NCBI RefSeq assembly: GCF_033963835.1
Contig: NZ_JAXBME010000022.1
Span: forward strand, 1 to 64,000
Reading direction: 5' to 3'
Source of the DNA: Cytobacillus sp. IB215665
GTDB lineage: Bacteria > Bacillota > Bacilli > Bacillales > SM2101
DNA: 64,000 nt
Positions within the stretch are counted from its first letter, which is position 1; the number at the start of each line of letters is the position of its first letter. The notes under the pieces are model-generated. The model made no database searches. It was given only the letters and a program-made list of their open reading frames with translations, and was not told the DNA's origin. Positions 19,281-28,664 of the stretch are shown here, in pieces. The position numbers and the translations under genes are program-made.

Positions 19281-20084
19281 TTGAAGATGGACAGTAACAA
19301 AATGAGAAATAAGCTTACTGAAAGATTATCCCGTCCCAATTGGAACATAGTTTACGATCGTGAAAAGGATAATCTACGTATAGAAGATGTAAAAACAAAA
19401 AAAGGGCTGACTGTTTCATTACCTGGAATTATATCAAAATGGGAAAATGAGAAAGAAAAGGCGATCGATGAGGTTGTTTATTATATCGAGGAATCGTTAA
19501 CAGTTATGAATGAGCAGCTGCATCTAGAAGGGAAAGAAAAGAATATTTTCCCGGTCATTCGCTCAACATCTTTTCCAACGAAATCAAATGAAGATTCTAA
19601 GTTAGTATTTGATGACCATACAGCGGAAACACGAATCTTTTATGCACTCGATTTAGGAAAGACATATCGGTTAATAGATGAAAAAATGTTAGATCAAGAA
19701 AATTGGAATATTGATCAAATAAGAGAAATTGCAAGATTTAATGTGCGATCTTTAGACGTCCCAGTTAAAGAAGATCAAGTTGCTAATAATATTTACTATT
19801 TTGTTAATTCTAATGATGGTTATGATGCTAGCAGGATATTAAACGAGCGACTTTTACAAACATTTGATGATAAAATAGAAGGCACGATGGTTGTTGCAGT
19901 ACCACACCAAGACGTATTAATTATAGCAGATGTTAGAAATGAAACTGGGTATGATGTACTAGCTCAAATGACTATGAGCTTCTTCTCTAATGGGAGAGTC
20001 CCTATAACTGCACTTTCCTTTTTATATGAACAAGGAGATTTAGAACCGATATTTATTTTAGGGAAAAATAAGCGACAACATTAA
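19281..20084 (+). CDS. ytpQ: DUF1444 family protein YtpQ
   Basis: A 267-residue soluble protein of the DUF1444 (YtpQ) family, function unknown. It starts at TTG 19281, six bases after GAGGTGGG; ATG 19287 would be an alternative at a longer spacing. Residues 120-230 carry the conserved-looking [15 protein letters not shown] and a C-terminal [16 protein letters not shown]. It is co-directional with ytpP. The tRNA-binding-domain gene ytpR, which follows ytpQ in B. subtilis, is absent here; sftA comes next. Confidence 0.8.
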   Translation: MKMDSNKMRNKLTERLSRPNWNIVYDREKDNLRIEDVKTKKGLTVSLPGIISKWENEKEKAIDEVVYYIEESLTVMNEQLHLEGKEKNIFPVIRSTSFPTKSNEDSKLVFDDHTAETRIFYALDLGKTYRLIDEKMLDQENWNIDQIREIARFNVRSLDVPVKEDQVANNIYYFVNSNDGYDASRILNERLLQTFDDKIEGTMVVAVPHQDVLIIADVRNETGYDVLAQMTMSFFSNGRVPITALSFLYEQGDLEPIFILGKNKRQH

Positions 20085-20111
20085 ATTTGTCACAGATAGA
20101 TTTGATTTTTA

Positions 20112-20138
20112 GTCACTAGTCTAACTAGTGGCTTTTCT
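20112..20138 (+). terminator. Hairpin terminator after ytpQ
   Basis: GTCACTAGT pairs with ACTAGTGGC across a CTA loop and is followed by TTTTC. The short stem and tail make this a moderate terminator. Confidence 0.6.
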
Positions 20139-20204
20139 TATTTACTCCTTCGTTGTACACTTATAATAAGTGAGAGTAGAAAGTTAGTAATGAAAGAGTG
20201 ATTT

Positions 20205-22442
20205 ATGATGAATTGGATAAAAAAATTTTTCCAGCCTGATGAAGAGGAAATTGCTAACGAACATAATAGTAATGAAGAACTGACAAATGTCCGATACAAT
20301 AACAAAATCGAAGCTAAAATGACATATAAGTATCCAAAAGGAAAATTTCGTTTTCCAGTCATCCCTGATGAGGAAGTTAGGTCATCTACAAAAACTGCAT
20401 CACCAACTCCTGTACAAGAGGAAAAAAATATTAAACATCAAACTAGCAAAATGTCTCGTAAAGTTACGATCCAAAAAGAAATTAAAAAAACGCCCTTTCG
20501 TCCAACAGAAGTGGCTTCACCAATTTACGGTTATGCTCCACGAGAGGAACAAGAAGTAGTGGAGATTGAAATACCAGCCACTAAAGCTGAAGAAGTGCAA
20601 TCTTCTGAGAATTTGATTACAAGTAATCTTGAAATAAAAACTGAACCGATTAATATGCTCTCAGATGCACCCATTGCAAGTAATGAAAAAGGTGAGCACG
20701 TAAATCAAGATTCCGAGTCGAGTATTACTGATATGAGCTCGAGCGATAACAACAATGTACAAGAAGAACAAGTGGATAATGAAGTTCAAGATAATGAAGT
20801 TCAAGGTAATCAAGTTCATGATATTGAAACGACTAATCATCATTCAAATGATGAGACAAGCAATCGTTTTCAGCCTAAGAAAAGAAGTCGAATTCCATTT
20901 AATGTTATCATGCTCAAACAGGATAAGAAGAAGCTTAAAAGCGAAAACAATACAACAGATAACAATAAATTAGGTGACAATAAAACGGATAACAATAATA
21001 CAGATAAAAAAAATGGGTCATACCTTTTTCCACAGATCTCTTTATTACATAATCCACCTGAACAACAAACGAAAAATAGCGAATGGCTCAACCAACAGCG
21101 AGAGTTATTAGATCATACGTTAGCTAATTTTAAAGTAGGAGCTAGTGTTGTAAATGTGACACAAGGCCCATCTGTTACTAGGTTTGAAGTTCACCCGCAG
21201 CCGGGTGTTAAAGTAAATAAAATAACGAATTTAGCAGATGATATTAAATTAAGTTTGTCTGCGAAGGATATTCGTATCGAAGCACCTATACCAGGGAAAA
21301 ATACTATTGGTATAGAAGTGCCTAACATAAAAAGTAAACCGGTGTATCTACGCCAAATAATAAAAAGCAAGCAGTTTACAGAGCAATCTTCAGCATTAAC
21401 AGTCGCGCTTGGGTTGGATATTTCTGGTACTCCGATTGTCACTGATTTAAATAAAATGCCTCATGGTCTTATTGCTGGAGCAACTGGCTCAGGAAAAAGT
21501 GTCTGCATCAATGCGATGTTAATTAGTTTACTTTATAATGCAGCACCACATGAAGTAAAATTATTATTAATTGATCCAAAGATGGTTGAATTAGCGCCGT
21601 ATAATCATATCCCTCATTTAGTTAGTCCTGTTATTACTGATGTAAAGGCAGCGACAGCAGCATTAAAGTGGGCGGTAGAGGAAATGGAGCGTCGCTATGA
21701 ATTATTTGCTCATAGCGGTGTAAGAGACATTACTAGATACAACGAATTGGTTAAAAATAAACGAGAAGCAAGTGGAGAATTACCTTATCTAGTTATTATC
21801 ATCGATGAATTAGCTGATTTAATGATGGTATCACCAGGTGATGTTGAAGAAGCGATTTGTCGTATCGCTCAAAAAGCAAGAGCATGTGGCATTCATTTAA
21901 TAGTCGCAACACAGCGCCCTTCAGTTGATGTAATTACTGGCTTAATTAAAGCAAACATACCTACTAGAATCGCGTTTTCTGTATCGTCTCAAGTTGATTC
22001 TCGCACAATTATTGACACGAATGGAGCGGAAAAGCTATTAGGTAAAGGTGATATGTTATTTTTAGAAAATGGTTCATCGAAGACATTACGTGTTCAAGGG
22101 AATTTTGTATCTGATGATGAAATTGAGCAAATAGTTGGCCATGTAAAAAATCAAATGAAACCTTCTTACATTTTTCAAGAAGAAGAGCTGTTAAAAACAA
22201 GTGTTGTTAATGACAATAGTGATGATTTATTTTTACCAGCTTGTGAGTATGTAGTTGAACATGGTGGTGCTTCTACTTCAGCATTACAACGGAGCTTTCG
22301 AATTGGCTATAATCGTGCTGCCCGTTTAATCGATATGATGGAGGAACAAGGAATAATTTCAGAGGCAAAAGGAACAAAGCCGCGTGATGTTCTAATCGCG
22401 AGAGAAGAGCTTAGCTTGTTACAAGAAACTAGTACATCATAA
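20205..22442 (+). CDS. sftA: DNA translocase SftA (FtsK/SpoIIIE family)
   Basis: Septum-associated motor that clears chromosome ends from the closing septum, 745 residues. Unlike SpoIIIE it has no transmembrane segments. Residues 1-280 are a low-complexity linker rich in Asn, Asp and Glu, with short internal repeats (DNEVQ-type near 190-203, DNNxTD-type near 250-272). The motor follows: Walker A GATGSGKS near 424-431, Walker B VIIIDELADL near 528-537, and a C-terminal winged-helix gamma domain (about 680-745). It is shorter than the roughly 950-residue B. subtilis protein, mostly in the linker. It corresponds to ytpS. Confidence 0.9.
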   Translation: MMNWIKKFFQPDEEEIANEHNSNEELTNVRYNNKIEAKMTYKYPKGKFRFPVIPDEEVRSSTKTASPTPVQEEKNIKHQTSKMSRKVTIQKEIKKTPFRPTEVASPIYGYAPREEQEVVEIEIPATKAEEVQSSENLITSNLEIKTEPINMLSDAPIASNEKGEHVNQDSESSITDMSSSDNNNVQEEQVDNEVQDNEVQGNQVHDIETTNHHSNDETSNRFQPKKRSRIPFNVIMLKQDKKKLKSENNTTDNNKLGDNKTDNNNTDKKNGSYLFPQISLLHNPPEQQTKNSEWLNQQRELLDHTLANFKVGASVVNVTQGPSVTRFEVHPQPGVKVNKITNLADDIKLSLSAKDIRIEAPIPGKNTIGIEVPNIKSKPVYLRQIIKSKQFTEQSSALTVALGLDISGTPIVTDLNKMPHGLIAGATGSGKSVCINAMLISLLYNAAPHEVKLLLIDPKMVELAPYNHIPHLVSPVITDVKAATAALKWAVEEMERRYELFAHSGVRDITRYNELVKNKREASGELPYLVIIIDELADLMMVSPGDVEEAICRIAQKARACGIHLIVATQRPSVDVITGLIKANIPTRIAFSVSSQVDSRTIIDTNGAEKLLGKGDMLFLENGSSKTLRVQGNFVSDDEIEQIVGHVKNQMKPSYIFQEEELLKTSVVNDNSDDLFLPACEYVVEHGGASTSALQRSFRIGYNRAARLIDMMEEQGIISEAKGTKPRDVLIAREELSLLQETSTS

Positions 22443-22540
22443 AAAGAAATGGTATTCTGAATAATATAAACTAGTAGCATCAATAACTTATGTTTGCGTA
22501 TTATGGTACATATTAGAATGATATAAGGAGTTCCTTAGGT

Positions 22541-23641
22541 ATGAAAGAAATAGAATTAAAGTTACAAGGGAAAATTAGCAGACTTACTAATCAGACATTT
22601 AAGTTTGACGAACGTGTAAAAGACGGATGGTTTTCGGCTGTTTATTTTTTGAAAACAAAAGAAATCATTGAAAAGTTTAAGCCCGATAATATTGTTACGA
22701 TGCAGTTCTTTCAGAAAAATCATGCAGTTTTATGTGGTACGGATGAAGTGATTGCACTATTAAATACATTTGTTGATAACCCACAAGAACTAGAAGTTTA
22801 TTCTTTGAAGGACGGTGACAAAATTAGTCCTTTTGAAACTGTATTAACCATAACTGGTCCGTATCAAAGTTTTGGTTATTTAGAGGGAATTATTGATGGC
22901 ATATTAGCACGAAGAACATCTGTTGCTACTAATGTATACAACGTTGTAAAAGCAGCAGGGTTATCTGGTATTCAAAAGCCAATTATATTTATGGGTGATC
23001 GCGATGATCATTTTACACAGCAAGCGGGGGATGGATACGCAGCTTATATAGGTGGTTCCACTGCACAAGCTACTCATGCGATGAATGAATGGTGGGGTAA
23101 AAAAGGTATGGGGACGATGCCACATGCTCTTATCCAGTTATTTGATGGTGACATTGTTGCAGCGACGAAGGCATATCATGATGTTTTTCAAGAAGAAGAG
23201 CTTATAGTATTGGTCGATTATAATAATGACAGTATAGTTGATGCTTTAAAAGTTGCTAGAGAGTTCGGAGAGAAACTGAAGGCTGTACGAGTTGATACAT
23301 CCAGAACGATGATTGATCAATATTTTGTTAGACATCCTGAAGTCCTTGGTACATTTGATCCAAGGGGAGTAAACCCTCCACTTATATTTGCCTTAAGGGA
23401 AGCACTTGATCGAGAAGGATTTGATCATGTGAAAATAGTTGTGAGTGGCGGATTTAATGAAAAGAGAATTACTGAATTTGAAAAACAAAATGTACCAGTG
23501 GATATATATGGTGTAGGGAGCAGTTTATTAAAAATCCATATTGGTTTTACAGGAGACAATGTTTTATTGGATGGAGTTCCACAAGCAAAAGTGGGACGAC
23601 GTTTTCGACCGAATGAAAGACTTGAAAAGGTTGAACTATAA
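22541..23641 (+). CDS. Nicotinate phosphoribosyltransferase (short form)
   Basis: NAD salvage enzyme that joins nicotinate to PRPP, 366 residues. It belongs to the compact type rather than the roughly 490-residue PncB type. Recognisable parts are GDRDDHFTQQAGDGYAA near 148, a mid-barrel GTMPHALIQLFDGD near 189, VRVDTSRT near 248, and the glycine-rich VSGGFNEKRI near 305 with GVGSSLL near 326. GGAG seven bases upstream supports the ATG. It lies 98 bases after sftA with no terminator between, so a common transcript is possible. Confidence 0.85.
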   Translation: MKEIELKLQGKISRLTNQTFKFDERVKDGWFSAVYFLKTKEIIEKFKPDNIVTMQFFQKNHAVLCGTDEVIALLNTFVDNPQELEVYSLKDGDKISPFETVLTITGPYQSFGYLEGIIDGILARRTSVATNVYNVVKAAGLSGIQKPIIFMGDRDDHFTQQAGDGYAAYIGGSTAQATHAMNEWWGKKGMGTMPHALIQLFDGDIVAATKAYHDVFQEEELIVLVDYNNDSIVDALKVAREFGEKLKAVRVDTSRTMIDQYFVRHPEVLGTFDPRGVNPPLIFALREALDREGFDHVKIVVSGGFNEKRITEFEKQNVPVDIYGVGSSLLKIHIGFTGDNVLLDGVPQAKVGRRFRPNERLEKVEL

Positions 23642-23952
23642 TAACAAAGGTAGTTTTTAAGTAGATGTTGATACTTCCGTTTATAAAAGAAAGTATCAAC
23701 CAGATTTCGTGACATCTTTTTTTCAAAAACGACTTTAGCTATTTTAAACAGTTATAGAATAATCTTGCTTTAACTGTAGATGGTTTTATAACTGTAAGTA
23801 TCTGTATTACAAATTACATGGTTTTCATCTACAATCAATGGTATAATGTTCAAATATGAAATCATTGAGGTTTAATGTTTTCAAAGGTTAGCAAATCTAG
23901 ATAAGTGTCATATACTGTCTTACAGATATACGAAAAGTTGGAGGTTCTTCAT
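23642..23952. other. Intergenic region before murC
   Basis: Contains the inverted repeat GTTGATACTT (23667-23676) and AAGTATCAAC (23691-23700), probably a weak terminator or a processed hairpin for the preceding gene. It also holds an extended -10 TGGTATAAT (23839-23847) that may drive murC. No gene is visible. Confidence 0.55.
23839..23847 (+). promoter_or_regulatory. Putative extended -10 promoter for murC
   Basis: TGGTATAAT is a perfect TGn-TATAAT extended -10, about 105 bases before the murC start. No good -35 hexamer lies at 17 bases, as is common for extended -10 promoters. Confidence 0.45.
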
Positions 23953-25251
23953 ATGACAGTTTACCATTTTGTCGGTATTAAAGGTACTGGAATGAGTCCG
24001 CTAGCTCAAATACTTCATGATATGAATTACGAGGTTCAAGGCTCTGATATTGACAAGCGTTTATTTACACAACAAGGACTTGAAGAAAGAAGAATACCAT
24101 TTTTTTCTTTTAATAAGGAAAATATTAAGCCAGACCATACTGTAATTGCTGGTAATGCTTTTCCTGATACACATGAAGAATTAGATGCAGCGAATAAATT
24201 AGGTGTACCAGTCATAAGATATCACCGTTTTTTAGGTGATTTTATGCAGAAATTTACTAGTGTTGCAATTACAGGATCTCACGGGAAAACATCTACAACT
24301 GGACTTTTATCTCATGTGATGAGAGGTGCACATCCTACTTCATTTTTAATTGGTGATGGTACTGGAAAGGGAGTAGAAAACAGTAGATATTTTATTGTGG
24401 AAGCGTGTGAATATCGACGTCATTTCCTTTCTTATTATCCCGATTACGCAATTATGACAAATGTTGATTTTGATCATCCTGATTATTTCTCAAATGTGGA
24501 TGATGTATTTGATGCATTTCAAGAATTAGCATTACAAGTTCAAAAAGGAATCATTGCTTGTGGTGATGATGAACATTTACAAAAAATTCAAGCTAAAGTA
24601 CCAGTATTGTACTATGGCTTGAATGATGATAATGATTTTCAAGCTAGAAATGTAGAAAAAAGTTCTGATGGAACCACGTTTGATGTATTTGTTAGAAATA
24701 CTTTTTTCTCATCTTTTAAGATACCTACTTTCGGTAATCATAATGTATTAAATGCCCTCTCAGTCATTGCTTTATGCCATTATGAAAATATTGATTTAGC
24801 TGTTATTAAAGAGCAACTCCAAACATTTGAGGGTGTGAAAAGAAGGTTTAGTGAAAAGAGAATAGGTACTCAGGTATTGATCGATGATTATGCACATCAC
24901 CCGACAGAAGTGAAAGCAACGGTGGAGTCAGCAAGACAAAAATATCCTGATAGAGAAATTGTCGCTGTGTTTCAGCCGCATACGTATACTAGAACCCAAA
25001 CTTTCTTAGATGAATTTGCTACTAGCTTACAACTTGCTGATCAAGTATATTTGTGCGATATTTTTGGATCAGCCCGTGAAAACCAAGGTAAGCTTTCTAT
25101 CTTTGATTTACAAGCAAAGATAGATGGGAGCATGTTAATAAATGAGAAAGAAATTGAACGATTGAAGCGTCATGAAAATAGTGTGCTATTATTTATGGGT
25201 GCTGGTGATATTCAAAAGTTTGAAGAAGCATATGAAAAGACAATTAAATAA
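23953..25251 (+). CDS. murC: UDP-N-acetylmuramate-L-alanine ligase MurC
   Basis: Cytosolic Mur ligase that adds L-Ala to UDP-MurNAc in peptidoglycan synthesis, 432 residues. The N-terminal Rossmann domain begins [13 protein letters not shown] (residues 6-18). The ATP-binding P-loop is [12 protein letters not shown] near 108-119, and the C-terminal domain contains [10 protein letters not shown] near 313-322. The ATG at 23953 is chosen because GGAGG is eight bases upstream; a longer in-frame extension from 23905 is unlikely. It ends at a strong terminator. Confidence 0.93.
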   Translation: MTVYHFVGIKGTGMSPLAQILHDMNYEVQGSDIDKRLFTQQGLEERRIPFFSFNKENIKPDHTVIAGNAFPDTHEELDAANKLGVPVIRYHRFLGDFMQKFTSVAITGSHGKTSTTGLLSHVMRGAHPTSFLIGDGTGKGVENSRYFIVEACEYRRHFLSYYPDYAIMTNVDFDHPDYFSNVDDVFDAFQELALQVQKGIIACGDDEHLQKIQAKVPVLYYGLNDDNDFQARNVEKSSDGTTFDVFVRNTFFSSFKIPTFGNHNVLNALSVIALCHYENIDLAVIKEQLQTFEGVKRRFSEKRIGTQVLIDDYAHHPTEVKATVESARQKYPDREIVAVFQPHTYTRTQTFLDEFATSLQLADQVYLCDIFGSARENQGKLSIFDLQAKIDGSMLINEKEIERLKRHENSVLLFMGAGDIQKFEEAYEKTIK

Positions 25252-25419
25252 ACATGCATACAAATTAGAATTTGTGGGATAGTTTCTTTTATACACGATG
25301 GCTGTATGTAAAACCACATCGTTCTCTTCAAGAAACATTAAATTTTACAGCAGCAGCCTTAATAAATAACCAAGCAATTTTCATAAGGAAATATATAACT
25401 AATTTATACACATACACTA

Positions 25420-25452
25420 AACGCTCAGAGCTTATGCTCTGAGCGTTTTTTT
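25420..25452 (+). terminator. Strong terminator after murC
   Basis: AACGCTCAGAGC pairs with GCTCTGAGCGTT over a TTAT loop and is followed by TTTTTTT. It lies between convergent murC and ampS; the T-run faces the + strand. Confidence 0.9.
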
Positions 25453-25541
25453 ACGGTTAGTGCAAGTACAAGTACATTTTTTCTCTTAAAATAATGGTAA
25501 AGCTTGCAAGAGTATCAAAGGTGATTCTCCTTTGTTATTGT

Positions 25542-26660
25542 TTATTTTAGATTTTCTGGATTTAATGCTTCAAGTTCTGGGATGACGAAACGACCGTCCT
25601 TTCGAATGAGGACATCATCAAAGTAAATTTCTCCACCTCCATATTCAGGGCGTTGGATCATGACCATATCCCAATGAATATTAGAGCTGTTCCCATTATA
25701 TGCTTCATCATAACATTGCCCAGGGGTAAAGTGAAAACTACCATCTATCTTTTCATCAAATAAGATATCTTGCATTGGATGTTGGATGTATGGATTTACC
25801 CCAATTGCAAATTCACCTACATATCGAGCGCCTTCATCAGTATCAAAAATTTTATTTATACGTTCATTATCATTTGAGGTTGCCTCGATTATTTTGCCGT
25901 CTTTAAATGTAAGTTTTACATTTTCGTATGTAAAACCTTGGTATGGAGATGGGGTATTATAAGTAATTGTTCCGTTTACCGATTCCCGTACTGGGGCAGT
26001 ATAAACTTCACCATCAGGAATATTTCTGAGACCAGCACATTTAACTGCTGGGATATTGTTAATAGAGAAAGTTAAATCAGTTTCTACACCCGTTATTCGA
26101 ACCTTGTCTGTTTTATTCATTAAATCAACTAAGCTATTCATCGCAGTGGCCATTTTACCATAATCTAAATTACAAACATTAAAATAGAAGTCCTCAAACG
26201 ATTCAGTACTCATTTTCGCTAGTTGAGCCATTGAAGATGTTGGATAACGCAATACAACCCACTTTGTTTTTGGTACACGTATTTCTCGATGTACTTTATT
26301 TAGAATTGTGTTTCCGTATACTTTCATATTTTCATCAGGGACATCAGATAATTCATTAATGTTATTACCTGAGCGAAGGCCAATATATGCATCCATATCT
26401 TTCATTACATTTGCTTCATAGTCAGCTATCAAGTTATAATGGTCATCTGCTGCTCCCATTAATAATGCACGGTCAACTTGTTGATCCTTTAATGAAACAA
26501 ATGGTTGACCACCTGCAGCATATGCTTCCTTAACTAATGCTACAACAAGCTCTTTTTCCAGTCCAAAATTCTCTATTAGAACCTTTTCACCCTTTTGTAA
26601 ACTAACGGAATAGTTTATTAAATTTTTAGCCAATGTGTTAATTCTTGGATCTTTCATCAT
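25542..26660 (-). CDS. ampS: M29 family aminopeptidase AmpS
   Basis: Metal-dependent aminopeptidase of the thermophilic/M29 family, 372 residues. The family pattern is recognisable in AALVKEAYAAGGQP-like packing near 40 and in the C-terminal metal-binding half: GARYVGEFAIGVN near 285, DEKIDGSFHFTPGQCY near 310, and the end block YGGGEIYFDDVLIRKDGRF near 343. The ATG at 26660 has GGAGG at five bases. It is inserted in reverse between murC and ytxG, unlike the B. subtilis order. It is divergent from ytxG. Confidence 0.88.
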   Translation of the reverse strand: MMKDPRINTLAKNLINYSVSLQKGEKVLIENFGLEKELVVALVKEAYAAGGQPFVSLKDQQVDRALLMGAADDHYNLIADYEANVMKDMDAYIGLRSGNNINELSDVPDENMKVYGNTILNKVHREIRVPKTKWVVLRYPTSSMAQLAKMSTESFEDFYFNVCNLDYGKMATAMNSLVDLMNKTDKVRITGVETDLTFSINNIPAVKCAGLRNIPDGEVYTAPVRESVNGTITYNTPSPYQGFTYENVKLTFKDGKIIEATSNDNERINKIFDTDEGARYVGEFAIGVNPYIQHPMQDILFDEKIDGSFHFTPGQCYDEAYNGNSSNIHWDMVMIQRPEYGGGEIYFDDVLIRKDGRFVIPELEALNPENLK

Positions 26661-26952
26661 AAATTCCTCCAAATTGTTTTAAAAATTGTAAAGCTACATC
26701 GTTTAACTCAAAACCTCATATAAAGTATATACATAATGTTACTAACAGATTAATACAATTAATTGATCTTGAGCTACCCTATATTATTGTAACCGAAAAT
26801 ATTTGTTTTGTATTACTGAAATACTACGAGTATCCATTTAATAAATGCAAAAATTTAACTTTATACATTTTTAGAGAGGAACATACTAGACGTACGTCGA
26901 ATTTAAAAGATAATTAGGTTATTATGGCTGAAAAGGAGGTAACGTTAGGTTG

Positions 26953-27363
26953 ATGTGGATTGTTTATATTAGCGTAGCTATTGTAGCTGTTGCTTTCGTT
27001 GTACTAGTAATTTTTTTAGCAAAGACATTAGTTTCATTACAACTTACGTTAAAAAGTGTCGCACATACTTTGTCTTCACTAGAAAAACAAGTGGAGGGAG
27101 TTACATCAGAAACAACTGATTTATTAAAGAAAACAAACATTCTCGCGGAAGATATTCAAAAAAAATCCGAAAAGTTAAATTCAGTTGTTGATGCCGTTAA
27201 TGATGTGGGTACGTCTGTTCATCGATTTAATAAATCAGTACAAGAGGTTTCTACATCTGTAGTGAATCAATTAGAAGATAATCAAGAGAAAGTGACTCAA
27301 GTAGTTCAATGGGGAAGTGCAGCAATTGACTTATGGAATAAGTGGAAAAGTAAATCTAAGTGA
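26953..27363 (+). CDS. ytxG: YtxG, DUF948 membrane protein
   Basis: A 136-residue protein with one N-terminal transmembrane segment (about residues 4-24) followed by a long helical region with the DUF948 pattern. That region has heptad-like spacing of Leu, Val and Thr through residue 110. It should be anchored in the membrane with a cytosolic coiled-coil. AAAGGAGGTAA gives a strong ribosome-binding site; ATG 26953 is preferred over TTG 26950. In B. subtilis ytxG, ytxH and ytxJ are general-stress genes; no clear SigB promoter is visible here. Confidence 0.82.
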   Translation: MWIVYISVAIVAVAFVVLVIFLAKTLVSLQLTLKSVAHTLSSLEKQVEGVTSETTDLLKKTNILAEDIQKKSEKLNSVVDAVNDVGTSVHRFNKSVQEVSTSVVNQLEDNQEKVTQVVQWGSAAIDLWNKWKSKSK

Positions 27364-27485
27364 GTCATTAATCCCAATTAATTTCAGTGTTTTGTATAAG
27401 TCTACTCCACTTGAAGAAGCATGATATTTTGTGGGGGAGCTTGAATATACATTTTGAATACAATAATGAAGGAGGAGATATTACG

Positions 27486-27956
27486 GTGAGCAAAGATGGG
27501 ATCAATACAAAGGATTTTCTGATTGGTGCTTTAGTCGGTGGTATTGTAGGAGCTTGTACTACTTTATTCTTGACACCTAAATCAGGAAAAGAGTTAAGAA
27601 GTGATATTAACGAACATGCCGTAATTGTTAAAGATAAAACTGGTCAAATCAAAAATACAGTCATGGAAAAAGGTTCATCTATTGCAGGTACAGCGAAGGA
27701 TAAAACAGCAGGGTTCAGAAAAACAGTTGCTCAGCAATCTTCTAACATCGTAACTAAAATGAAAGAAATGAAAAGAAATGGCGATTCTGACATACCAACT
27801 ACTATAACAAATGAGAAAGAGGAACCAACATTAACTAAACAAAAAAGTGAATATATTACCATTGGACAAAATGATGTTGATATTCAAAAAAAGCTTGAAG
27901 AAACTGAAAAAGCTATTGAGGATATGGAAAGTTCAATTCAATTGAGTAATAAGTAG
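27486..27956 (+). CDS. ytxH: YtxH, general stress protein with DUF3597-like glycine-rich anchor
   Basis: A 156-residue YtxH-like protein. A short hydrophobic glycine-rich segment (FLIGALVGGIVGACTTLFL near 11-30) precedes the family motif TPKSGKELR near 31-39, then a charged amphipathic tail. It is probably membrane-attached; its role in stress is unclear. The start is GTG 27486, chosen because AAGGAGGAG lies about nine bases upstream and the residues before it are not protein-like. It follows ytxG by 122 bases. Confidence 0.8.
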   Translation: MSKDGINTKDFLIGALVGGIVGACTTLFLTPKSGKELRSDINEHAVIVKDKTGQIKNTVMEKGSSIAGTAKDKTAGFRKTVAQQSSNIVTKMKEMKRNGDSDIPTTITNEKEEPTLTKQKSEYITIGQNDVDIQKKLEETEKAIEDMESSIQLSNK

Positions 27957-28216
27957 TGGAGTGTTATGATTACTTCACTACCTATTTTTTTTTGGAAGAA
28001 TTTCAGAGATAACTAAGCAAAAGGTAAAAAGCACCTTCTAATGAAAGGCTTCCAGTGCTTGTCTGAGATAATTTAAGAGCTTGCGCATTTCTTGTTGTCT
28101 AGGTTCAGCACCTATTCCTCTGGATGAATATTGTATGTTCAAGAGAAAGAATGTGAGGGTATGCTGGGGATTAGAAAGAAGAACATTTACGCTTTTTAAG
28201 GTTAGGGGGATTTATA

Positions 28217-28543
28217 TTGGCTAAAGTAAAAATATCATCTAAGGAACAATTTGAAAAGCTTATTAATGAACATTCAAAGTTTTTAATAATGAAACATAGC
28301 TTAACATGTCCGATTAGCAGTTCAGCATTTAAGGAATTTGAAAAATATAATAATGAAAATGAAGAGCTTCAAATATTTTATTTATATGTACAGGAATCAA
28401 GAGCTCTTTCGAATTTTATAGCTGAAAAATATAGTACTAAACATGAATCTCCACAAGTTTTACTAGTGCAAGATGGCAAGGTCATTTGGCATACATCTCA
28501 TTGGAACATCACTTACGATACATTAAAAAAGCAGGTAGGATAA
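28217..28543 (+). CDS. ytxJ: YtxJ, monothiol bacilliredoxin-like protein
   Basis: Bacillithiol-system protein, 108 residues, thioredoxin-like fold. A single active-site Cys lies in KHSLTCPISSSAFKEF (Cys31) and the cis-Pro loop in HESPQVLLVQDG near 75-86. It is expected to remove bacillithiol from protein thiols. The start is TTG at 28217, six bases after AGGGGGA. The gene ends in a perfect hairpin. The neighbours ytxG and ytxH match the B. subtilis order. Confidence 0.82.
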   Translation: MAKVKISSKEQFEKLINEHSKFLIMKHSLTCPISSSAFKEFEKYNNENEELQIFYLYVQESRALSNFIAEKYSTKHESPQVLLVQDGKVIWHTSHWNITYDTLKKQVG

Positions 28544-28573
28544 AGGAGTGGGAGGATCATCCTCCCACTCCTT
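28543..28573 (+). terminator. Perfect 15-bp hairpin after ytxJ
   Basis: AAGGAGTGGGAGGAT pairs exactly with ATCCTCCCACTCCTT around one base. It overlaps the ytxJ stop codon by one base and has no T-run after it. The first arm contains AAGGAG, so it also mimics a ribosome-binding site. Confidence 0.6.
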
Positions 28574-28579
28574 AACGTT

Positions 28580-28660
28580 GGACTGTTTTCGCATAAATTG
28601 TTATTTTTCGTACTGGTTCTAATTAGTAAAAATAGCAATATAGCTTACGAGAAGTGCCTT
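28580..28660 (-). repeat. Dispersed intergenic repeat, short copy 5
   Basis: Only 81 bp. The left end GACTGTTTTCGCATAAATTG with TTTTTCGTACT and the right end AATAGCAATATAGCTTACGA with GAAGTGCC are both present, but the interior found in longer copies is missing. This shows that the ends are conserved independently of the middle. Confidence 0.65.
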
Positions 28661-28664
28661 ATGT

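Noticed and set aside
26661-26952. SigB promoter for ytxG
   Set aside because: A GTTTAA occurs near 26700 but no GGGWAW lies at the needed distance.
28543-28573. Regulatory hairpin that hides a ribosome-binding site after ytxJ
   Set aside because: The arm contains AAGGAG, but no start codon of a gene follows on that strand; it is better read as a transcript end.
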